From NCBI GenBank assembly GCA_900544075.1, contig UQTJ01000058.1, positions 1 through 15,081 on the forward strand: 15,081 nucleotides of DNA, written 5' to 3'. The notes below the pieces were generated by a model that saw only the letters and a list, made by a program, of their open reading frames with translations, ran no database searches and had not been told where the DNA came from. Source of the stretch: an uncultured Bacteroides sp. GTDB lineage: Bacteria > Bacteroidota > Bacteroidia > Bacteroidales > Bacteroidaceae. The position numbers and the translations under genes were made by a program. Each line of letters starts with the position of its first letter. Position 1 is the first letter of the stretch. Below, one piece after another: positions 7,033 to 14,419 of the stretch.

Positions 7033-8370
7033 ATGAGCGGAAAGTATATCAAAATAATAACATTTCTTGGATTGCTTGTAATTGTGATTATCCAGAGTGT
7101 ATGGCTGGTAAAAACATATCAGCTGATAGAGCTGCAATTGACTCAATCCGGAAACCGTATATTTCCCAAATCCGTATTGAACGAAGTGTTGGAAAGGCTC
7201 AGTATCATAACCGAATCATACGGTGAAGATAAGACTTTAAACCTGTCAACCAACATGGACTATGACGAAAACATAAGCGACAAGACTCTGAAAGAACACC
7301 TGATATCCTTTCTGAACAATTATGCCGATTCATTATACCAGTCGCACGTATCCATACAACTATTGGACTCCATCTTCAAGGCTGACATGAAAGAAGAAGG
7401 ATATAATGCCGAGCTATACTGTATGAAGGTAGATTCTACAGGCATTCCTATTGACGGTGAAAAAAAGATTTCCGGAATAAATGCAATGAGGACTATAAAG
7501 ACTTCAGTCGTAGCACTTAACAAGGACAAGACAGAATGCGTACAGGCTGTTATCGTAAATCCGTACTGGATAGCAATCCGCGAAATGAGCGTACTGCTCA
7601 TTGCTACAGCTTTGCTTATCTGTTTTGTAGCCGGATGCATAATCTATCAGATAAAAATCATCATAAAACAGAACAAGATAGCCATGCTGAGACAGGACTT
7701 CACATATGCCATGATTCACGATATGAAAACGCCGATAAACACTATCACGATGGCCGGCCATGTACTTGAAAGTGGTATGATGGACAGTAATCCGGCACTG
7801 AAAAAGCAATATTTCTCCATACTGAAAGAAGAGAGTATGCATCTTCTGAATCTTGCAGAAAAGATACTTACAATAGCCAAGATAGAGCAGTCAAGACTCA
7901 AACTCAATAACGAGGAAATAGATTTGAACTCAATGTTTGATGAACTGATACAGAAATTCAGTCTGAAATCGGACAAGAATGTTTCTTTCATAAAAGATGT
8001 CAGTATCAAATCACACCTGATGGCAGACAAGGAATATCTGAAAGAAGCTATAAGCAATCTGATAGACAATTCCCTGAAATACTCTGACGAAAAAGTGACT
8101 GTGAAACTGACAGCAGAAGAAAATGGAAGTTCAATCCTTATAAAAGTCCGGGATAACGGATGGGGTATTCCACTAAAAGAACAGAAACGAATATTTGAGA
8201 AGTTCCAACGTGGCGGACTGGAATATAGAAAAGACAATAAAGTATCAGGTTTCGGACTTGGCCTGAACTACGTCTATAAAGTCATAACAGCTATGAACGG
8301 CGGCGTTTCACTAAACAGCATAGAAGGAGAATACAGTGAATTCATATTAACCTTACCTATAAAAAACTGA
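7033..8370 (+). CDS. Membrane sensor histidine kinase
   Basis: A 445-residue kinase that senses a periplasmic signal and phosphorylates the regulator encoded next. Transmembrane helix 1 spans about residues 7-25, a periplasmic sensor region about 26-180, and transmembrane helix 2 about 182-208. The HisKA segment has the phospho-accepting His229 in MIHDMKTPINTI. The ATPase core shows the N box (ISNLIDNSLKYSD, about 341-353), the G1 box (VRDNGWGIP, Asp374) and the G2 box (GFGLGL, about 406-411). I chose the ATG at 7033 because a -7 promoter box lies at 7006-7013, downstream of the in-frame ATG at 6955, and because the extension (hydrophobic, Tyr-rich) would precede a complete N-terminal signal anchor. 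The sensor region matches no named domain I recognise and contains two cysteines (130 and 169). It is co-transcribed with the response regulator 3 bases downstream. Confidence 0.92.
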   Translation: MSGKYIKIITFLGLLVIVIIQSVWLVKTYQLIELQLTQSGNRIFPKSVLNEVLERLSIITESYGEDKTLNLSTNMDYDENISDKTLKEHLISFLNNYADSLYQSHVSIQLLDSIFKADMKEEGYNAELYCMKVDSTGIPIDGEKKISGINAMRTIKTSVVALNKDKTECVQAVIVNPYWIAIREMSVLLIATALLICFVAGCIIYQIKIIIKQNKIAMLRQDFTYAMIHDMKTPINTITMAGHVLESGMMDSNPALKKQYFSILKEESMHLLNLAEKILTIAKIEQSRLKLNNEEIDLNSMFDELIQKFSLKSDKNVSFIKDVSIKSHLMADKEYLKEAISNLIDNSLKYSDEKVTVKLTAEENGSSILIKVRDNGWGIPLKEQKRIFEKFQRGGLEYRKDNKVSGFGLGLNYVYKVITAMNGGVSLNSIEGEYSEFILTLPIKN

Positions 8371-8373
8371 TGA

Positions 8374-9084
8374 ATGATGACAAGAGTATTACTGGTAGAA
8401 GATGACAAAAATCTGAGTTTCATACTAAAAAGCAGTCTGGAACAGATGATTGGAGGTTATGAGGTATTATCCGTCGCCAACGGTAAAGACGGATTGGATA
8501 TGCTTACAAAGGAAAACTTCGATGTAATAGTTTCGGACGTGGAAATGCCTGTAATGGACGGAGTGACTATGGTACAGCATATCAGAAAGAATCATCCGTC
8601 GTTGGCAATAATCTTTATTACAGGTCTTACTACGGCCCGCGATGTAATAAACGGATATCAGGCCGGAGCCGATTTCTATATAAAGAAGCCTTTCCTTCCA
8701 GAGGAACTTGACGCACACATTCAGGCAGTATTAAGAATGAGGCATAACACTCAGGCAGAAAGTCCTGCTGGCAATGATGAAGATACTATATTTACAATAG
8801 GCAAATACAGTTTCGACCCGACACAGAACCTGCTAATATTCGAAAATGAACAACACAACCTGACAGCCAAGGAAAGCAAAATACTTGAAATGCTTTGTCG
8901 CGAAAAAGGGAAAGTTGTTAGCAGGGAAAACATCCTTAATGAAATCTGGGGTAATTCTGATTTCTATTCATCCAGAAGCCTTGATGTTTTCATAACGAAA
9001 CTCAGAAAATATCTATCTAAAGATACAAATGTATCACTGAATGTACTGAGGGGTGTGGGGATATGCCTTAAAGTTCAACAATAA
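8374..9084 (+). CDS. OmpR/PhoB-type response regulator
   Basis: A 236-residue DNA-binding regulator. The receiver domain (about 3-120) has the acidic pair Glu9-Asp10 (with Asp11), phosphoacceptor Asp55 in VSDVEMP, Thr83 in FITG, and Lys105 in IKKPF. The C-terminal winged helix (about 138-234) has the family segments LTAKESKILEMLCREKGKVVSRE, SRSLDVFITKLRKYL (recognition helix) and the closing RGVGICL. The preceding gene ends 3 bases before this ATG in the string TGATGAATGATG, so translation is probably coupled; a second ATG at 8377 is an equally possible start and would remove one Met. The paired kinase is the obvious donor. The likely target is the 11-bp repeat array at 6939-6978, which would let it control both itself and the divergent outer-membrane protein. 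Confidence 0.94.
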   Translation: MMTRVLLVEDDKNLSFILKSSLEQMIGGYEVLSVANGKDGLDMLTKENFDVIVSDVEMPVMDGVTMVQHIRKNHPSLAIIFITGLTTARDVINGYQAGADFYIKKPFLPEELDAHIQAVLRMRHNTQAESPAGNDEDTIFTIGKYSFDPTQNLLIFENEQHNLTAKESKILEMLCREKGKVVSRENILNEIWGNSDFYSSRSLDVFITKLRKYLSKDTNVSLNVLRGVGICLKVQQ

Positions 9085-9086
9085 CC

Positions 9087-9127
9087 AAACAGCCGACCGG
9101 TTCAGAACGAACCAGCCGGCTGTTTTC
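9087..9127. terminator. Strong hairpin terminator between convergent operons
   Basis: A 16-bp stem (9087-9102 with 9110-9125) has the 7-base loop CAGAACG. In the plus direction it has two A-C/C-A mismatches and ends in a short T run; in a minus-strand transcript both become G-U wobbles, so the stem is continuous and is followed by U-rich sequence. It lies just after the regulator stop (9084) and 28 bases beyond the citrate synthase stop (9155 on the minus strand), and should end both transcripts. Confidence 0.8.
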
Positions 9128-9154
9128 ACCAATCAATTATTTCATTATTAACTA

Positions 9155-10495
9155 TTATCTTTCTGATATAGGTTTGTAAGGAACTTCATTAAGTACGTTC
9201 TTGTATGCAGGACGGATGATACGACGACCATCAAAATGCAATTCCTCGATGCGGTGAGCCGTCCATCCGACAATTCTCGCCATAGCAAACAGAGGAGTAT
9301 ATATCTCGTGAGGCAATCCCATCATCTCGTATATAAATCCTGAATAGAAATCCACATTAGAACATACTTTCTTCTTCTCTCCCTTAACTTTCTTGAAACA
9401 AGCGATTGCACGCTTTTCTATCAACTCCAGGAAGGCAAATTCTTTTTCACAGCCTTTTTCAGCCACAAGTTCACTTGCCAACTCTTTCAGAAGGACAGCA
9501 CGCGGGTCTGAAATAGTATATACGGCATGGCCTATACCATAGATAAGACCACTCTTGTCGTAAGCCTCTTTATTCAGCATACGGGTAAGATAAGTATCTA
9601 TCTCGTCAACATTAGTCCAGTCTGAAATGGCTTCTTTCAGGTGATGGAACATTTTTACTACCTGAATGTTTGCGCCACCATGTAACGGGCCTTTGAGCGA
9701 ACCTATTCCTGCCGCGATACTTGAATATGTATCGGTACGTGTAGAACTTGTAACCCTGACTGTAAATGTAGAGTTGTTACCACCACCATGCTCAGCCTGG
9801 AGAACCAGCAGAAGGTCAAGCATACGTGCTTCAAGAGGAGTATAATCTTTCTTTATCATGTAAAGAAAATTCTCAGCCAAAGAGAGTTTCTCATCCGGGT
9901 AGCGGATATGCAATGAACGTCCGTGTGTACTGTGGCGGTAGATGCTATATGCGTATGCTATGACTGTAGGGAACTTTGAGATAAGTTCGATAGACTGACG
10001 CATAAGATTGTCGCGCGAGATGTCATCCGGATTAGGGTCGAATGTGTACATTTCCAAAACGCTACGGGCCAGGATATTCATTATGTTATGACCTTCCAGG
10101 TCGATGATATTCATCGTAGTCTTCTTGTCAAGCGGCATATTGTCGTTTATCAGTTCCTTGAAAGAAGCCAGCTGCTCCTTGTCAGGAAGCTCGCCCGACA
10201 AAAGCAGATATGCAACCTCTTCGAAACCGAAACGTTTCTCTTTTAAAAGAGCATGAACAATATCATCCAAATCATATCCTCTATAGAAAAGCTTACCGGG
10301 AATAGGTTTCAGACCTTCTTCCGTTTTCTCATATCCTACTACATTTCCTATTTTAGTAAGTCCTACAAGCACACCTGTTCCATCCTCATTACGAAGACCA
10401 CGTTTTACATTATAACTTGTAAATAAGCTATTGTCAATTCTACATGCCTGTTTCGCACATTCGGAAAGCTTGTAAACTATATATTCTTTTTTCAT
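9155..10495 (-). CDS. gltA: Citrate synthase
   Basis: A 446-residue enzyme that condenses acetyl-CoA and oxaloacetate to citrate. The catalytic triad is visible: His272 in GPLHGGAN, His323 in GIGHAVYTISDPRA and Asp382 in SNVDFYSG. The AEHGGGNNSTFTVRV segment (about 234-248) and the C-terminal ARIVGWTAHRIEE helix are also family signatures. The GHAVY form replaces the GHRVY of the E. coli enzyme, a variation seen in other anaerobe-type citrate synthases. The length is slightly above the approximately 430 residues of the E. coli enzyme because of an N-terminal extension. It is the last gene of the aconitase-isocitrate dehydrogenase-citrate synthase operon, 21 bases after the dehydrogenase, and ends just before the shared hairpin terminator. 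There is no obvious Shine-Dalgarno site. Confidence 0.96.
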   Translation of the reverse strand: MKKEYIVYKLSECAKQACRIDNSLFTSYNVKRGLRNEDGTGVLVGLTKIGNVVGYEKTEEGLKPIPGKLFYRGYDLDDIVHALLKEKRFGFEEVAYLLLSGELPDKEQLASFKELINDNMPLDKKTTMNIIDLEGHNIMNILARSVLEMYTFDPNPDDISRDNLMRQSIELISKFPTVIAYAYSIYRHSTHGRSLHIRYPDEKLSLAENFLYMIKKDYTPLEARMLDLLLVLQAEHGGGNNSTFTVRVTSSTRTDTYSSIAAGIGSLKGPLHGGANIQVVKMFHHLKEAISDWTNVDEIDTYLTRMLNKEAYDKSGLIYGIGHAVYTISDPRAVLLKELASELVAEKGCEKEFAFLELIEKRAIACFKKVKGEKKKVCSNVDFYSGFIYEMMGLPHEIYTPLFAMARIVGWTAHRIEELHFDGRRIIRPAYKNVLNEVPYKPISER

Positions 10496-10516
10496 ATCCA
10501 GTTCGTTATAGTTGAA

Positions 10517-11776
10517 TTAAAGACTTTGTATTATTCTTTCAGTAAACTCTTCTGTACTCAATACTTTACCGTCCGGCATAAATCTTGCCAAATCGATGGT
10601 AGCCTCAGAATTTTCAAAAACCTGTTCAAGGGCAGATGTAATAAGGTCGGCCGCTTCCTGCCATCCCAGATACTCAAGCATCATTACTGATGACATAAGA
10701 AGAGAACATGGATTGACCATATTCTTACCCGCAATATCAGGAGCAGTTCCGTGGGTAGCTTCAAAAATGGCATGACCGCTACTGTAGTTTATGTTTGCTC
10801 CCGGAGCGATACCTATACCGCCTACCATGGCAGCCAGCTGGTCTGATACATAGTCGCCGTTAAGATTCAGAGTTGCGATAACAGAATAGTCTTCCGGTTT
10901 CAGCAATGTATTCTGAAGGAAAGCATCTGCAATACAGTCTTTTATTATTACTTTTCCCTTGTTGATAGCCTCAGCCATGGCGGCTTTTGCAGATTCTTCG
11001 CCCAAATCTTTCTTCAACTGCTGATAATAGTTCATGGTGAATGTCTGTTCTGCAAACTCTGTTTCAGCCACTTCATATCCCCATTTCTTAAAACCGCCCT
11101 CAGTAAACTTCATGATGTTTCCCTTATGAACAAGTGTTACCGACGGAAGTTTATGATCCAAGGCATATTGTATTGCAGAACGAACAAGACGTTTTGTACC
11201 TTCTACTGAAACAGGCTTTACTCCAAAAGAAGAAGTTTCAGGGAATCTCACCTTTGTCACTTTCATCTCATTATAAAGGAAATCATAGAATTTCTTTGCT
11301 TCAGGAGTACCCTGTTCCCATTCTATTCCGGCATATATATCTTCTGTATTCTCTCTGAAAATACACATGTCAACTTTCTGAGGCTCTTTCAAAGGAGATA
11401 CTACACCCTTGAACCATCTTACAGGACGCAGACAAACATACAAGTCCAATGTCTGGCGCAATGCCACGTTGAGTGAACGTATTCCGCCTCCTACAGGTGT
11501 TGTAAGCGGACCTTTGATTCCTATAAGATATTCTCTGAATACATCCATAGTAGATTGCGGAAGCCACTCTCCCACCTGTTTATAAGCCTTTTCACCGGCA
11601 AGGACTTCCATCCATTCTATAGAGCGTTCATCTTTATAAGCTAACTTTACTGCTTCATTTACAATTTTCTGGCAAGCCGGAGTTATCTCAGCTCCTACAC
11701 CATCTCCCTCAATAAAAGGTATAGTAACATTTGAAGGTACTACAAGTTTACCTTCTTCCATACGAACTTTACTCAT
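10517..11776 (-). CDS. icd: Isocitrate dehydrogenase, E. coli-like fold with NAD-type cofactor residues
   Basis: A 419-residue dehydrogenase converting isocitrate to 2-oxoglutarate and CO2. The isocitrate-binding residues match E. coli Icd: Ser101, Asn103, Arg107 (SLNVALRQ), Arg117, Arg141, Tyr148 and Lys218; the metal ligands are Asp284, Asp308 and Asp312. At the cofactor site the E. coli NADP determinants Lys344-Tyr345 are replaced by Asp347-Ile348 (HGTAPDIAG), and Tyr391 by Ile394; Arg395 (Arg398 here) and Val351 (Val354) are kept. Asp-Ile at these positions is the established signature of NAD+-using members of this family, so I predict NAD+ preference even though homology-based naming would say NADP. 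It lies 36 bases after aconitase, with an AGGAG Shine-Dalgarno at 11787-11791, and 21 bases before citrate synthase. Confidence 0.95.
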   Translation of the reverse strand: MSKVRMEEGKLVVPSNVTIPFIEGDGVGAEITPACQKIVNEAVKLAYKDERSIEWMEVLAGEKAYKQVGEWLPQSTMDVFREYLIGIKGPLTTPVGGGIRSLNVALRQTLDLYVCLRPVRWFKGVVSPLKEPQKVDMCIFRENTEDIYAGIEWEQGTPEAKKFYDFLYNEMKVTKVRFPETSSFGVKPVSVEGTKRLVRSAIQYALDHKLPSVTLVHKGNIMKFTEGGFKKWGYEVAETEFAEQTFTMNYYQQLKKDLGEESAKAAMAEAINKGKVIIKDCIADAFLQNTLLKPEDYSVIATLNLNGDYVSDQLAAMVGGIGIAPGANINYSSGHAIFEATHGTAPDIAGKNMVNPCSLLMSSVMMLEYLGWQEAADLITSALEQVFENSEATIDLARFMPDGKVLSTEEFTERIIQSL

Positions 11777-11812
11777 TGTCTAGTTTCTCCTATATTAGTT
11801 GTATATTGATTG

Positions 11813-14068
11813 TTATTTTCTAAATGTATTAAGCGCAGAACCGGCCTTGAACCATTCAATCTGCATTTCATTATATGTATGTACAGCCCCGAAAGAATCC
11901 TGAGTACCGTCTTCATGAGTTAATACCACTTTCAGATTACGTCCAGGCGCGAATGATTCAAGTCCAACGATTGAAATCCTGTCATGTTCCTGTACTTTGT
12001 CATAGTCATCCTTATCGGCAAAAGTCAGCGCAAGCATACCTTGTTTCTTCAGATTTGTTTCATGGATACGTGCGAAACTCTTTGCAAGGATAACCTTTAC
12101 GTTAAGGAATCGAGGTTCCATGGCAGCATGTTCACGGCTTGAACCTTCACCATAGTTTTCTTCTGCCACTACGATTGATGAAATACCCTTAGCCTTATAT
12201 CCGCCGGCTACAGCTGATACTTCGCCATAACTGCCGTCCGCTGAGTTCCAAACCTTATTCGTCTCTCCGTTGAATGCATTCACAGCTCCCATCAGCATAT
12301 TCTTAGAGATATTTTCCAGATGTCCGCGGAATCGAAGCCATGGGCCTGCCATTGAGATATGGTCTGTGGTACACTTGCCTTTGGTCTTGATAAGAAGAGG
12401 CATATCCAATAAATCCTTACCATCCCATGGAGCAAACGGCTGAAGCTTCTGCAGACGTTCTGATTTCGGATCAATGATAACTTCAATATTGCATCCGTCT
12501 GCCGAAGGAGCTACATAACCATTATCATCAACTGTAAATCCTTTCACAGGAAGTTTGTCACCAGTAGGAGCATCCAGTTTCACCTGCTCGCCTTTATCGT
12601 TTACAAGAGTATCTGTCATAGGATTAAAGCACAAATCTCCGGCAATGGCAAATGCTGTAGCAATCTCCGGTGATGCCACAAAAGCATGTGTATTAGGATT
12701 GCCGTCCGCACGTTTCGCGAAATTTCTGTTGAACGAAGTCACAATGGAATTCGGTCTTGTAGGATCATCTGTCTCACGTTTCCACTGACCGATGCAAGGA
12801 CCGCAGGCATTTGTCATTATCACGGCACCTGCTTCCTCAAAATCAGCAATCATACCGTCACGCTTTGATGTACAGTACACTAGTTCCGAACCAGGATTGA
12901 CCAACAATGGTGATGCCATCTTCAGACCTTTGTCTTTCAACTGTCTTACCAACGAAGCAGCCCTTCCCAAATCCTGATATGAAGAGTTGGTACATGAACC
13001 GATAAGTCCTACTTCCATACGTTGAGGATAACCGTTTGCTATGACCTTATCTTTAAACTCAGACAAAGGGCATGCCGCATCCGGTGTAAACGGACCGTTT
13101 AGATACGGTTCCAAAGCAGATAAGTCAATCTCTATCACTTTATCATAATACTTTTCAGGTGACGAAAGAACCTCATTATCTGCTTTAAGGTTGTCAGCAA
13201 CCTCCAGAGCCATATTGGCTACTTCCTCGCGTCCTGTAGCTCTCAGATATTCTCCTATTTCATCATCGAAAGGAAATACGGATGTAGTCGCTCCTACCTC
13301 GGCTCCCATATTACAGATGGTAGCCTTTCCTGTAGCCGAGATTGAAGAAGTTCCTTCTCCGAAGTATTCTATTATGGCATTTGTACCACCCTTGACAGTC
13401 AATATACCTGCCAGTTTCAGGATAACATCTTTTGGAGCAGCCCATCCGTTCAGTTTTCCCTTGAGGTGTACACCTATTATTCTCGGCATCTTCAGCTCCC
13501 ATTCCATTCCTGTCATCACGTCTACAGCATCGGCACCCCCGACACCAATGGCAATCATTCCAAGACCGCCGGCATTCGGTGTATGCGAATCTGTACCAAC
13601 CATCATTCCTCCTGGGAAAGCATAGTTTTCCAGTACAACCTGATGTATGATTCCAGCTCCCGGTTTCCAGAAACCGATTCCGTATTTCGATGCTACACTC
13701 TTCAGAAAATCATATACTTCCTTATTGGTTGTCTGTGCTACAGGCAAATCTATAGAAGCACCTTTATATGCCTGTATCAGATGGTCGCAATGTACAGTTG
13801 CTGGTACAGCAGAAACATTCTTACCGGCATTCATAAACTGAAGCAATGCCATCTGTGCTGTAGCATCCTGCATGGCTACCCTGTCCGGACGGAAATTTAC
13901 ATAGTCCACACCTCTCTCAAAACACTTGATGGAATCAGCATCGTAGAGATGGCTATACAAAATCTTTTCAGCCAAGGTCAATGCCCTGCCTAATTTTTTA
14001 CGTGTATCCTGTACTTTACCGTTATATGAAACATAGAATTGTTTCATCATTTCCAAATCATACATCAT
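11813..14068 (-). CDS. acnA: Aconitate hydratase, mitochondrial-like type
   Basis: A 751-residue [4Fe-4S] enzyme isomerising citrate to isocitrate. The cluster cysteines are Cys359 (GSCTNSSY), Cys422 and Cys425 (NACGPCIGQW). Substrate-contact segments include DSHTPNAGGLG (160-170) and, in the C-terminal swivel domain, GEGSSREHAAMEPR with Ser643 and Arg645. The length and these motifs fit the mitochondrial-type aconitase described in Bacteroides fragilis, shorter than the roughly 890-residue AcnA of E. coli; the symbol follows the B. fragilis usage. It is the promoter-proximal gene of the operon leading to isocitrate dehydrogenase and citrate synthase. Two adjacent ATGs (14066-14068 and 14063-14065) are possible starts. 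A long A/T-rich, repeat-bearing leader precedes it. Confidence 0.96.
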   Translation of the reverse strand: MMYDLEMMKQFYVSYNGKVQDTRKKLGRALTLAEKILYSHLYDADSIKCFERGVDYVNFRPDRVAMQDATAQMALLQFMNAGKNVSAVPATVHCDHLIQAYKGASIDLPVAQTTNKEVYDFLKSVASKYGIGFWKPGAGIIHQVVLENYAFPGGMMVGTDSHTPNAGGLGMIAIGVGGADAVDVMTGMEWELKMPRIIGVHLKGKLNGWAAPKDVILKLAGILTVKGGTNAIIEYFGEGTSSISATGKATICNMGAEVGATTSVFPFDDEIGEYLRATGREEVANMALEVADNLKADNEVLSSPEKYYDKVIEIDLSALEPYLNGPFTPDAACPLSEFKDKVIANGYPQRMEVGLIGSCTNSSYQDLGRAASLVRQLKDKGLKMASPLLVNPGSELVYCTSKRDGMIADFEEAGAVIMTNACGPCIGQWKRETDDPTRPNSIVTSFNRNFAKRADGNPNTHAFVASPEIATAFAIAGDLCFNPMTDTLVNDKGEQVKLDAPTGDKLPVKGFTVDDNGYVAPSADGCNIEVIIDPKSERLQKLQPFAPWDGKDLLDMPLLIKTKGKCTTDHISMAGPWLRFRGHLENISKNMLMGAVNAFNGETNKVWNSADGSYGEVSAVAGGYKAKGISSIVVAEENYGEGSSREHAAMEPRFLNVKVILAKSFARIHETNLKKQGMLALTFADKDDYDKVQEHDRISIVGLESFAPGRNLKVVLTHEDGTQDSFGAVHTYNEMQIEWFKAGSALNTFRK

Positions 14069-14184
14069 AGTAACTAAATCCTATTTATTATGTAAATACC
14101 TTTTTATTATCAATCGACTATTCTTTTTTTCTTTAAATTCAGCTATCAAATGTCCACAAAAGACTATCCTTTGATAAAAGTCAC

Positions 14185-14244
14185 GCAATATTCGGTATTT
14201 TAATTGATATATGCAAGCAATATGCAATATTTAATTGATAAAAG
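14185..14244. repeat. Short direct repeats in the leader region of the aconitase operon
   Basis: GCAATAT occurs at 14185-14191, 14217-14223 and 14224-14230. TTTAATTGATA occurs at 14199-14209 and 14230-14240. TTGATAAAAG occurs at 14171-14180 and again at 14235-14244. The combined pattern suggests regulator binding sites or a partly duplicated control element upstream of aconitase. Low-complexity A/T sequence makes chance repeats more likely, so this is tentative. Confidence 0.4.
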
Positions 14245-14288
14245 ATATAATTTTCTATGGTTAAAGTACAAAAAGTTACATAAATATG

Positions 14289-14296
14289 CAAAATTA
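14289..14296 (-). promoter_or_regulatory. Candidate -7 promoter box for the aconitase operon
   Basis: On the minus strand this reads TAATTTTG, a match to TAnnTTTG and the only exact one I find between 14069 and 14300 in that orientation. It would give a leader of about 215 bases that contains the direct repeats. No good -33 element accompanies it, and other non-consensus promoters are possible. Confidence 0.35.
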
Positions 14297-14344
14297 TAGA
14301 CGTATTACAATGCAGGTTATTTATAATATCTTCTCTTACGCAAT

Positions 14345-14375
14345 GCAGCCCGCTTACCTTGTGGTAGCGGGCTGC
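14345..14375. terminator. GC-rich hairpin, probable terminator of the nuclease-family gene
   Basis: GCAGCCCGCT (14345-14354) pairs perfectly with AGCGGGCTGC (14366-14375); a bulged T and an inner ACC/GGT stem close a TTGT loop. It stands out in A/T-rich surroundings and lies 45 bases beyond the stop of the minus-strand gene ending at 14420. No clear U-run follows on the minus strand, so it may act as a weak or factor-assisted terminator, or protect the 3' end. Confidence 0.55.
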
Positions 14376-14419
14376 GATGTCTGTATGATGTTACCGGGCA
14401 CTAATGCGTTTTTATCGCA

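Larger units (their letters stand above)
14069..14419. other. 351-base intergenic region upstream of the aconitase operon
   Basis: This stretch has no supported gene. It holds the aconitase leader, the short direct repeats at 14171-14244, a candidate minus-strand -7 box at 14289-14296 and the GC-rich hairpin at 14345-14375. A second small direct repeat, CAATGCAG, is present at 14308-14315 and 14341-14348. I see no tRNA, and no riboswitch class that I recognise. Confidence 0.6.

Noticed and set aside
7716..8237. 173-codon minus-strand open frame inside the histidine kinase
   Set aside because: Antisense to the HisKA/ATPase core; Ser/Phe-rich shadow with no supporting signals.
13466..13993. 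175-codon plus-strand open frame inside aconitase
   Set aside because: It is antisense to the well-conserved aconitase N-terminal region; Cys/His/Tyr-rich, low-complexity translation with no promoter box or domain.
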